Source: Syntrophaceae bacterium
Lineage (GTDB): Bacteria > Desulfobacterota > SM23-61
Reading direction: 5' to 3'
DNA: 5,820 nt
NCBI GenBank assembly: GCA_003154025.1
Contig: PMCE01000167.1
Coordinates: 1,945-7,764, forward strand
How positions within the stretch are numbered: position 1 is the first letter of the stretch; each line of letters begins with the position of its first letter. The translations under genes and the position numbers were made by a program. The notes beneath the pieces were generated by a model. The model searched no databases and was not told where the DNA came from. It saw only the letters and a list, made by a program, of their open reading frames with translations. Positions 1 through 5,103 of the stretch are shown one piece after another.

Positions 1-1239
1 CTCCAGTACCTCTGGGCCGTCATCCTGGTCATCATCGTGGTCGTCTTCCAGTCGGAGATCCGCCAGGTTCTGGACCGCATGAGCCCCATTCGATTCTTCC
101 TGGGCAGGCCCGAGGCGCTCGACCGGATGGTGGTGGAGGAGGTGGCCAAAGCCGCCTTTGACCTGGCCCAGAGACGCATCGGCGCCCTTATCGTCTTCAG
201 AAAACAGGATGCGCTGGAAGATTACCTGAAAGGGGGGATCCCCCTGGACGGGCGGGTGAGCCTGGAAGTCCTCTCCAGCATCTTCCTTCCCCAATCCCCG
301 ACTCATGACGGCGCTGTGGTGATCCAAGGCGTGAGAATCATCAGCATGGGATGCTACCTCCCCTTATCCGACAATTCTGCTCTGCCCCAGAAATACGGGA
401 CCCGCCACCGGGCCGGGATCGGGATCACCGAACGCTGCGATGCCATCGCCCTCATTGTTTCGGAGGAACGGGGGGAAGTATCGCTGGCGGTGGAGGGGAG
501 GATTGAAAAGATAGAAAATGCCGATGAACTCAAAAGCCGCCTGGAGGCGGTGATCGTCAACCCGCAGCAGAAGAGAAAAGGGAGCTGGCAGGACGCCTTC
601 ACCACCAACCTGATCCCAAAGATCGTTTCCTTCATCCTCGTCGGCGTGCTCTGGGCGTTCATCGGAGGGCAGCCGAATGCCGAGGTCTGGATTACCATCC
701 CGCTGGAATATCGGAATATGCCGGCCAGCATGGAGATCGTGGGAGAGATGGCCAACCGGTTGGAGGTGGGGATCCGTGGCCCGCGCACGCTGATCTCGGC
801 GATCGCCCCCGACCAGGTGAAGGCTCATCTGGACCTTGGTCAGGGCCAGCCGGGGGTAAACAGTTTCCGTCTCACTCCGGAAAATGTTCGCTCTCCGCTG
901 GGCACGGAGGTAACCAAAATCATTCCTTCCGCCGTCCGGATCCGGCTGGAGGAGGTCAAGTCCCGCTTCTTCCCGGTCAAGGTCCATCTCGTGGGCAAGC
1001 TCTCCCGGCCTCTCCGGTTGAAGACGGTCACGGTGGAACCTCCCAGCTTGGTCCTCCTGGGCCCCGCGGGGGCCTTGAAAAAAGTCCGGGAGATCTTCAC
1101 CGAACCCGTGGACCTGGGGGAAGTGAAAGAGAGCACCCAGGTCCCCGTGTCCGTGGAAATCAATTCTCCTCAACTGCGCCTGGGCCCAGACCAGCCTTCT
1201 CAGGTGACGGTGTATATCAGCGTGGAAAGGGGGGGCTGA
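1..1239 (+). CDS. cdaA: CdaA-type diadenylate cyclase fused to YbbR (CdaR-like) domains, 5' end outside window
   Basis: Makes cyclic di-AMP from two ATP at the inner membrane. The frame is open from base 1, so the true start lies upstream; 412 codons are visible. In-window codons 1-16 are the end of a hydrophobic segment running into FQSEIRQVLDRM, typical of the last N-terminal membrane helix of CdaA. The DAC (DisA_N) domain follows, with GALIVF, the catalytic DGA at codons 103-105 (bases 307-315), RHR at 135-137 (403-411) and a SEERGEVSLAVEG strand. The key ATP-binding and metal-binding residues are therefore intact. A new transmembrane helix (about bases 607-669) is followed by two YbbR-like repeats of about 90 residues, expected outside the cytoplasm. 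In Firmicutes, CdaA and its regulator CdaR/YbbR are separate neighbouring genes; here they share one uninterrupted frame. The next gene starts 16 nt downstream. The family call is firm; the number of YbbR repeats is my estimate. Confidence 0.93.
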   Translation, partial: LQYLWAVILVIIVVVFQSEIRQVLDRMSPIRFFLGRPEALDRMVVEEVAKAAFDLAQRRIGALIVFRKQDALEDYLKGGIPLDGRVSLEVLSSIFLPQSPTHDGAVVIQGVRIISMGCYLPLSDNSALPQKYGTRHRAGIGITERCDAIALIVSEERGEVSLAVEGRIEKIENADELKSRLEAVIVNPQQKRKGSWQDAFTTNLIPKIVSFILVGVLWAFIGGQPNAEVWITIPLEYRNMPASMEIVGEMANRLEVGIRGPRTLISAIAPDQVKAHLDLGQGQPGVNSFRLTPENVRSPLGTEVTKIIPSAVRIRLEEVKSRFFPVKVHLVGKLSRPLRLKTVTVEPPSLVLLGPAGALKKVREIFTEPVDLGEVKESTQVPVSVEINSPQLRLGPDQPSQVTVYISVERGG

Positions 1240-1255
1240 GAACCCGGGAGAAGTC

Positions 1256-2044
1256 ATGGAAGATATTTACAGCGAGATGATTGCCGCTTCCCAAAAGATC
1301 GCTGCAATGTTCCCTTCCCCCTGTTTCTATACCTGCTGCCGTCCGTGGTTGGGCCTTTCCCGTTCCCTCCTTTCCGACGATCCGCAGGTTTCAAAATGCC
1401 GGGAAATGGTTCGGCGGGAGCTGCAACACAATTACGGCCATGGGCAGGACCATGTGGAGAAGGTGGCGGTGGAGGCCGGTGCCCTGGCCTACCTGGAGGC
1501 CGAACGACTCTCCTGGCAGGAGCCGGCGAAAGAACAGGCCGGAATCCTGGCGCAGATGGCCGGCCTCCTCCATGACCTGCGCCGGGGGGAAAAGGATCAC
1601 GCCCGGCGGGGGGCCGAGGCCTCCCGGACGGTCCTCCGTTCCTTCGCCTTCTCCGAAGAAGAGGGCCGGATCATCGTCGAAGCGATTGCCAACCACGAGG
1701 CCTTCGTCGAACCCAAGAGGATTGAATCAAACCTCGGACAGATGGTCAGCGACGTCCTTTATGACGCGGACAAATTCCGCTGGGGACCGGACAATTTCAC
1801 CCTGACCCTCTGGGAAATGCTGCGGTACTCCCGGGCCCCCATCACGCGGCTGATCCACCGGTTTCCGAAGGGTATGAGAGGGATCGCCCGCATCAAGGAT
1901 ACCTTTCGCACCGAGACCGGAAAAACCTATGGTCCTGAATTCATCGATCTGGGTCTGCAGATCGGAGAGAAGATCTATCAATTCCTCGGGGAAAAGTTTG
2001 CCGGAGAGCTCGCCCGGGAGAAAAATGACGCGGAGACGCGGTGA
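1256..2044 (+). CDS. HD-domain phosphohydrolase
   Basis: A 262-residue soluble protein with a complete HD metal-binding set: H62/H66 in GHGQDH, the H106-D107 doublet in AGLLHD, H147 in IANHEAF and D170/D172 in LYDADKF. The layout resembles the YpgQ/YedJ-like branch of HD hydrolases, which cleave phosphate esters or nucleotides; the substrate cannot be read from the sequence. No signal peptide or membrane helix is evident. The N-terminus is unusual in having four cysteines (C23, C27, C28, C48). The ATG at 1256 has a GGGAG Shine-Dalgarno at 1246-1250, 5 nt away, and sits 16 nt after the cyclase stop, so the two are probably co-transcribed. That neighbour suggests, without proving, a role in cyclic di-AMP or pApA turnover. 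The last residues (roughly NDAETR) are encoded by one arm of the inverted repeat at 2023-2087, so the C-terminal tail is probably not functionally important. Confidence 0.87.
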   Translation: MEDIYSEMIAASQKIAAMFPSPCFYTCCRPWLGLSRSLLSDDPQVSKCREMVRRELQHNYGHGQDHVEKVAVEAGALAYLEAERLSWQEPAKEQAGILAQMAGLLHDLRRGEKDHARRGAEASRTVLRSFAFSEEEGRIIVEAIANHEAFVEPKRIESNLGQMVSDVLYDADKFRWGPDNFTLTLWEMLRYSRAPITRLIHRFPKGMRGIARIKDTFRTETGKTYGPEFIDLGLQIGEKIYQFLGEKFAGELAREKNDAETR

Positions 2045-2087
2045 AGGATCGGTTTTTTCTCCGCGTCCTCGTCTCCTCGCGTCATTT
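2023..2087. terminator. Imperfect inverted repeat between convergent genes, candidate bidirectional terminator
   Basis: The left arm at 2023-2041 (AAATGACGCGGAGACGCGG) pairs with 2061-2087, which carries the full complement plus two bulges of 6 and 2 nt. The 19-nt loop contains the stop of the HD gene. On the - strand the hairpin is followed by a run of five T's, which suits termination of dinB; on the + strand only a short T/C-rich stretch follows. The left arm is itself a tandem of the 8-mer GACGCGGA, so the element may be a dispersed GC-rich palindromic repeat that was captured as a terminator. Confidence 0.6.
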
Positions 2088-3257
2088 CTTCCTCTCCAGC
2101 AGAGAGGCCCTCTTGATCGCTTCGGGTCCGAATTTTTTCCAGATCCGGTCCATGGCCTGAACCGAACGCTCCGTTTTTTCACGGCGGGAATCGAATAAAA
2201 GATACTGCTCGGGATCATCCTGATGAAGGAGGTTGGAGATGCCCACCCCCAGCAGGCGGGCCCGCTTCTGGAGGGCCTCGGTCCGGGGCAGGAGTTTCAG
2301 GGCGGTCTGGTAGATCTCGATGCCCTGGTCTGTAGGGAAAGGTAGGGTCAGGCTTCGGGTGACCAGGGTAAAATCCGGATAGCGGACCTTCACCGTGACC
2401 GTTGACCCTTTCAACTTCTGTTTCCGCAGTTCCCACCCTACCTGCTCGGCTTGATCGAGAAGGACCCTCTTCATCTGGTCCGGAGTTTCCAGGTCGGGAG
2501 TGAACGTTTCTTCCTGGCTGATCGATTTGGCGTCTGACTCCGGGGAGACCGGACGCTCATCCTCGCCCCTGGCCAGGGCCATTAGCTCCAAACCGAACTT
2601 CCCGAGCTTCCTTTCGATCTTCTCCCCCGGGAAAAGGGCCAGCTGGCCGACTTTCAGGATCCCCATCCCCTTCAAGACTTCTTCCGTGGTTTTCCCCACC
2701 CCCCAGAGCTTGGAGATGGGAAGATCTCGGAGGAAGTCCTGGACCCCTTCGGGCTTGATCTCTACCAACCCGTCGGGCTTCTTAAAATCGGAGGCGATCT
2801 TGGCCAGAAATTTATTCGGGGCGATCCCCGCCGAGGCCGTCAGACCCGTATTTTCCCGGATGCGACGTTTGACCTCCTTGGCGATCTGCAGGACAGGTCC
2901 GAAGAGCTTCTCGCTGCCGCCGACGTCCATAAAAGACTCATCCAGCGAAAGAGGTTCGATGAAAGGGGTATACTCCTTGAGGATTTTGAAGATCTGCTCG
3001 GAAACTTCCCGGTAACGGTGCATGCGGACCGGAAGGAAGATGCCGTGGGGGCAGAGCCTTTTAGCCTGGGAGGTGGGCATGGCCGAGTGCACGCCGTAGA
3101 CGCGGGCTTCATAGGAGGCTGCCGAGACGACTCCTCTTTTTTCCGGATCTCCCCCCACAATGACGGGAAGGCCCTTGAGGGAAGGGTTGTCCCCTTGCTC
3201 CACCGAAGCATAGAAAGCATCCATGTCGACGTGGATGATCTTGCGAGTCAAGCCCAA
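2082..3257 (-). CDS. dinB: DNA polymerase IV (Y-family translesion polymerase)
   Basis: An error-prone polymerase that extends past damaged bases and acts at the replication fork through the sliding clamp. The N-terminus reads TRKIIHVDMDAFYASVE, matching the Y-family palm with its first metal ligand (the D of VDMD) and a tyrosine at the steric-gate position. The SLDESFMDV motif supplies the catalytic Asp-Glu pair. The little finger follows, then a QYLLF beta-clamp-binding motif about 37 residues before the C-terminus. After the clamp motif comes a RREK...AMDRIWKKFG...IKRASLL tail common in DinB proteins of this kind. The frame extends to a GTG at 3278, but that codon lacks a ribosome site and lies in repeat-like DNA. 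I prefer TTG at 3257, which has GGTGA 7 nt upstream; TTG at 3251 (giving MTRKIIHVDMDAF) is the other option. It lies about 90 nt after the TPR gene on the same strand and may be co-transcribed. No clear LexA box was seen. Confidence 0.96.
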   Translation of the reverse strand: MGLTRKIIHVDMDAFYASVEQGDNPSLKGLPVIVGGDPEKRGVVSAASYEARVYGVHSAMPTSQAKRLCPHGIFLPVRMHRYREVSEQIFKILKEYTPFIEPLSLDESFMDVGGSEKLFGPVLQIAKEVKRRIRENTGLTASAGIAPNKFLAKIASDFKKPDGLVEIKPEGVQDFLRDLPISKLWGVGKTTEEVLKGMGILKVGQLALFPGEKIERKLGKFGLELMALARGEDERPVSPESDAKSISQEETFTPDLETPDQMKRVLLDQAEQVGWELRKQKLKGSTVTVKVRYPDFTLVTRSLTLPFPTDQGIEIYQTALKLLPRTEALQKRARLLGVGISNLLHQDDPEQYLLFDSRREKTERSVQAMDRIWKKFGPEAIKRASLLERKK

Positions 3258-3260
3258 GAA

Positions 3261-3331
3261 TTTTTCACCGCAGAGCACGCGGGGAGCGCCGAAGAACGTT
3301 CCTCGTTCCTAGTTTCTCGTTCTTTTCTCCT
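3261..3331. repeat. Degenerate intergenic repeat upstream of dinB
   Basis: Two repeat-like blocks are adjacent. At 3265-3290 the + strand reads CACCGCAGAGCACGCGGGGA and continues with the same purine/GC rhythm, resembling the CACCGCAGAG-type short tandem repeats often scattered between bacterial genes. At 3297-3331 there is a decayed heptamer array: CGTTCCT, CGTTCCT, AGTTTCT, CGTTCTT, TTCTCCT. The stretch fills most of the gap between the TPR gene and dinB. The link to a dispersed family is from memory of similar sequences; a genome-wide copy count was not possible. Confidence 0.5.
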
Positions 3332-3347
3332 CGTCAACCTTTCGTCT

Positions 3348-3959
3348 TTATTTTTTCTCCTGGAGCTTCTTTCGGATCTCTTCGCGGATTTTTTTGGCCT
3401 GCTCATAGTTGGGGTCCAGTTTCAGGGCAAACTCGATTTCCTTTAGAGCCTCATTAAGTTTTTTTATTTGAGAGTAGGCGAGTGCCAGATTGACATGGGC
3501 CTCTTTGAACCGGGGGGCGAGAATTATCGCCTTCTCGTATTGTTCAGCCGCCTGTGGATATTCTTTCTTTAGGTAGTAGACAAAGCCGAGGTTGACTAGG
3601 AGGACTGGATTTTCAGGATCACGGGCATGGCCTTCCCGATAAGCCTGGATCGCTTCAGAAAGCTTTCCCTTATTCCGGTAGGCAATCCCTAGTTCATTGA
3701 AAAACAGGGCGCTATCGTTTTTCTTGTCTCTTTTGTTGGGCTCAAGGAGGGCAATGACTTGATCGGCCTGGCCGCGCATATTTAAGAGGGTAGCCTCTTC
3801 GGCCAGACGGTCGAAGCGGGAGAGTTCATCTTTTTCGGATTTCTGGGCGGTGGATTCCAGGGGGAAAAGGCAGATCCCCAGAACCAAGATAAAAGGCAGG
3901 ATGCAATGAAAAAAATAGGGGAAGGACTTTTGCCCTTCCCCTGTGGGTATTCCTCTCAT
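3348..3959 (-). CDS. Exported tetratricopeptide-repeat protein
   Basis: A 203-residue protein counted from ATG at 3959. Residues 1-18 are a polar leader, residues 19-33 (CILPFILVLGICLFP) are hydrophobic, and S-T-A before Q39 suits signal peptidase I, so it is probably periplasmic. There is no convincing lipobox: LGIC has Ile before the Cys. At least three TPR units of 34 residues follow, at about 83-116, 119-150 and 153-184, each with the pattern of conserved Gly/Ala, Tyr and a terminal DP or AP; a weaker unit precedes them at 45-80. The end is a charged KKIREEIRKKLQEKK helix. TPRs bind proteins, and no partner can be named. The frame is also open to ATG at 4040, which has AGGA 7 nt upstream but would give an implausibly long leader; the ATG at 3959 has no obvious ribosome site, so the start is uncertain. 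Codons about 6-17 encode a terminator-like hairpin. Confidence 0.82.
   Translation of the reverse strand: MRGIPTGEGQKSFPYFFHCILPFILVLGICLFPLESTAQKSEKDELSRFDRLAEEATLLNMRGQADQVIALLEPNKRDKKNDSALFFNELGIAYRNKGKLSEAIQAYREGHARDPENPVLLVNLGFVYYLKKEYPQAAEQYEKAIILAPRFKEAHVNLALAYSQIKKLNEALKEIEFALKLDPNYEQAKKIREEIRKKLQEKK
3909..3942 (-). terminator. Rho-independent terminator shape inside the TPR gene leader
   Basis: On the - strand a perfect 9-bp stem (AGGGGAAGG, loop GCAAAAGT, CCTTCCCCT) is followed by A and seven T's. This is a textbook intrinsic terminator for transcripts coming from the small lipoprotein gene. It falls inside the signal-peptide codons of the TPR gene when that is started at 3959. It may terminate the small-gene transcript, attenuate TPR expression, or mean that the TPR start is misjudged. 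Confidence 0.7.
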
Positions 3960-4002
3960 AAAAGTGGGGATGAACAACTTACAATCCCGAATGCATTGGG
4001 GT

Positions 4003-4037
4003 ATCGATTTCCCCCGGTCCAGTGGCCTTAAATCGAT
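4003..4037. repeat. 8-bp inverted repeat ATCGATTT / AAATCGAT, spacer 19 bp
   Basis: The perfect arms are at 4003-4010 and 4030-4037, in the gap between the small lipoprotein and the TPR gene. The separation between arm centres is 27 bp, so the arms could be two half-sites on one DNA face or a weak hairpin. No function is assigned. Confidence 0.4.
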
Positions 4038-4087
4038 CATGGAAAGGTCCTGGGATCAGGTTATCGAAGGGGGATTCGGGTTGTTCT

Positions 4088-4252
4088 TTAGCCGAGCGAA
4101 CCGGGCATGTTCTTGATTCCTTCGTCGATGGTAAATACTGCTCCGCATTTCGGGCATTTCACTTTCGTTTCTTTGGACACATAACCCGCGCAGCCCATGG
4201 TGAATACCGCTATTAAAGCCAATGCCGAAACCAAGCTGATCAGTTTCTTCAT
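4088..4252 (-). CDS. Small lipoprotein with a CPKCG zinc-knuckle motif
   Basis: A 54-residue protein easily missed because of its size. It begins MKKLISLVSALALIAVFTMG, followed by C21: a positive n-region, a hydrophobic core and a T-M-G-C lipobox, so C21 is the predicted lipidation site and the mature chain is only about 34 residues. The mature part contains KVKCPKCGAVF, a CPxCG knuckle of the kind that forms half of a zinc ribbon. There is no second CxxC, so metal binding would need a partner or a dimer; the pair could also be redox active. The ATG at 4252 has a perfect AGGAGGT Shine-Dalgarno at 4261-4267, 8 nt away, and a candidate promoter further up. Codon use is normal for a real gene. 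It is read divergently from the selenoprotein operon. I do not recognise a named family. Confidence 0.85.
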   Translation of the reverse strand: MKKLISLVSALALIAVFTMGCAGYVSKETKVKCPKCGAVFTIDEGIKNMPGSLG

Positions 4253-4260
4253 TCCCCTTC

Positions 4261-4267
4261 ACCTCCT
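4261..4267 (-). promoter_or_regulatory. Strong ribosome binding site of the small lipoprotein
   Basis: On the - strand the sequence AGGAGGT lies 8 nt before the ATG at 4252. It is the strongest Shine-Dalgarno in the window and decides the frame of this short gene over the competing frame that starts nearby at 4262. Confidence 0.85.
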
Positions 4268-4321
4268 TTCCTTTTCAGATGAATTTCTAAATCTCGTAAG
4301 ATTTTCAAGGACACTTCATCC

Positions 4322-4348
4322 TTCCCTTTCATTCTTGATGAAAAGGAA
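4322..4348 (-). other. Hairpin in the 5' leader of the small lipoprotein
   Basis: The 11-nt arms at 4322-4332 and 4338-4348 pair across a 5-nt loop with one mismatch, which is a G-U pair in the - strand RNA. It lies just downstream of the predicted start of the leader. No T-run follows, so it is not a terminator. A second, smaller hairpin (AAATCT, CGTA, AGATTT) is at 4289-4304. Neither matches a riboswitch that I recognise. Confidence 0.45.
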
Positions 4349-4362
4349 ATCAATTTATTGAA

Positions 4363-4391
4363 AGGCTAACAAATAATGATTTTTTAGTCAA
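4363..4391 (-). promoter_or_regulatory. Candidate sigma70 promoter for the small lipoprotein
   Basis: On the - strand the -35 box is TTGACT (4391-4386), a 5 of 6 match. It is followed after 17 bp by TAGCCT (4368-4363), a weak -10 box matching the consensus at 3 of 6 positions. The start would be near 4356, leaving a leader of about 100 nt. The call rests mainly on the -35 box and spacing. Confidence 0.45.
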
Positions 4392-4451
4392 GAAAAATAT
4401 TCACCAAAAAATTCAACGAGAAAAAGGATTTTTCCCTCGTAAAAAGTCTTA

Positions 4452-4465
4452 GAAAAGCTCTTTTC
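4452..4465. repeat. Short dyad GAAAAG-CT-CTTTTC
   Basis: Perfect 6-bp arms lie around 2 central bases, 20 bp upstream of the candidate -35 box of the selenoprotein operon. It has the same 6-2-6 layout as the dyad at 4519-4532 but a different sequence. It may be a regulator site or chance in A/T-rich DNA. Confidence 0.3.
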
Positions 4466-4484
4466 GGCTGGTAAACGGAAATCC

Positions 4485-4513
4485 TTGTCGGTCCGCGAAT
4501 CCTGTGTTATAAA
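4485..4513 (+). promoter_or_regulatory. Candidate sigma70 promoter of the selenoprotein operon
   Basis: The -35 box is TTGTCG (4485-4490), a 4 of 6 match. After 17 bp comes TATAAA (4508-4513), a 5 of 6 match to the -10 box. Transcription would begin near 4520, giving a leader of about 30 nt before the ATG at 4552, which has AAGGA at 4538-4542 as its ribosome site. Confidence 0.55.
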
Positions 4514-4518
4514 AGAAA

Positions 4519-4532
4519 GCAGGAAATCCTGC
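4519..4532 (+). promoter_or_regulatory. Palindrome GCAGGA-AA-TCCTGC over the predicted transcription start
   Basis: A perfect 6-bp dyad with 2 central bases lies 5 bp after the -10 box, a common place for a repressor operator. A short hairpin at the 5' end of the mRNA is the alternative. No matching regulator is in the window. Confidence 0.4.
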
Positions 4533-4551
4533 GAGGAAAGGATCGGGAAAA

Positions 4552-5103
4552 ATGAGAACCAGAAGGCCTGTGATCCTGGCAGTGGCGGGATTGACCGGGC
4601 TTATTTTACTGGGAATCCAGGGGACTGAACCGGCCTGGTCCCAGGGTGGGGGGACGAGTATTTTTCAGTCCTACGCCAAGCCCTTACCCCTTCCCGATTT
4701 CTCTCTGGAGGACCTCCAGGGGAAACCCATTCACATCAAAGAATTCAAGGGACAAGTCATCCTCCTCCACTTCTGGGCCACCTGGTGACCCAACTGTCTG
4801 AAGGAGGCTCCTTCACTGGAAAAACTCAATGGGCAGTATCGATCCAGGGGTTTGGCGGTATTCGGGGTGGACACCAAAGAAAGCCGGGAAACGATCCATA
4901 AATTCCTGGCGAAGAATCCTACGATCATTCCCATTCTCTTGGACGAAAAGAATAAGGTGGGAAAGCTTCTGGGGCTATGGGTCCATCCTACATCCTACCT
5001 GGTGGACGCGAAGGGATTGCTCCGCTACCGGGTGGTTGGAACGGCCGAATGGACCGGGGTGGAAGCCCTGAGCATCATCGACCGGCTCCTGGGGGAAAGG
5101 TGA
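4552..5103 (+). CDS. TlpA/ResA-like thioredoxin selenoprotein (UPNC active site; TGA at 4786-4788 read as Sec)
   Basis: A 183-residue thiol-disulfide oxidoreductase acting outside the cytoplasm. Residues 6-23 are a hydrophobic signal or anchor segment after MRTRR, with possible cleavage near AWS-Q. The TlpA-type core follows: LPDFSLEDLQGKPI, a VILLHFWATW strand, then TGA, then PNCLKEAPSLEKL. The TGA at codon 79 stands exactly where the nucleophilic cysteine of the family's WCxxC belongs, giving U79-P-N-C82. Downstream the fold continues in the same frame with GVDTKES and the cis-proline loop HPTSYLVDAKG (P146) to a TGA at 5101-5103. A bacterial SECIS-like hairpin follows the TGA at once. The ATG at 4552 has AAGGA 9 nt upstream. 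Automatic annotation would split it into two truncated genes or call it a pseudogene. A TGC/TGT-to-TGA mutation or sequencing error remains possible, but the hairpin, the intact downstream frame and the exact position argue against it. Selenium genes (selA, selB, selC, selD) must be elsewhere in the genome. Confidence 0.88.
4799..4815 (+). promoter_or_regulatory. Bacterial SECIS element (bSECIS)
   Basis: TGAAGGA (4799-4805) and TCCTTCA (4809-4815) form a perfect 7-bp stem closed by the loop GGC. The loop guanines are nt 18 and 19 after the TGA at 4786-4788. Known bacterial SECIS elements place a short stem with G at the first loop positions roughly 16-37 nt after the UGA, where SelB binds it. 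CCA (4790-4792) may pair with TGG (4817-4819) as a lower stem. The element lies within coding sequence. Confidence 0.85.

Noticed and set aside
364..1257. Long antisense frame opposite the cyclase gene
   Set aside because: The His/Arg/Asp/Pro-rich translation is typical of a GC-rich shadow frame; the + strand gene has clear DAC and YbbR motifs.
3294..3301. GAACGTTC upstream of dinB as a LexA/SOS box
   Set aside because: The half-sites have no spacer, unlike the GAAC-N4-GTTC form, and the sequence falls in a repeat made of CGTTCCT units.
3018..3446. 142-codon + strand frame opposite dinB and the TPR gene
   Set aside because: It spans two real - strand genes and their gap, shows no domain, and has no ribosome site.
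4056..4262. 68-codon frame on the - strand overlapping the small lipoprotein
   Set aside because: The product has no recognisable signal or domain, whereas the shifted frame from 4252 has a perfect ribosome site spacing, lipobox and CPKCG.
4419..4440. ACGAG...CTCGT hairpin with A/T-rich inner stem as a terminator
   Set aside because: No gene on either strand ends nearby; it lies in the divergent promoter region and its stem is mostly A-T pairs with a bulge.
4552..4788. Stand-alone 78-residue truncated protein, or pseudogene with a nonsense mutation
   Set aside because: The frame resumes directly after the TGA with PNC and a full thioredoxin fold, the TGA replaces exactly the catalytic Cys, and a SECIS-like hairpin follows.
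4977..5099. Longer N-terminus for the lipoprotein
   Set aside because: It would overlap the thioredoxin gene extensively and bury the signal peptide that starts at GTG 5100.
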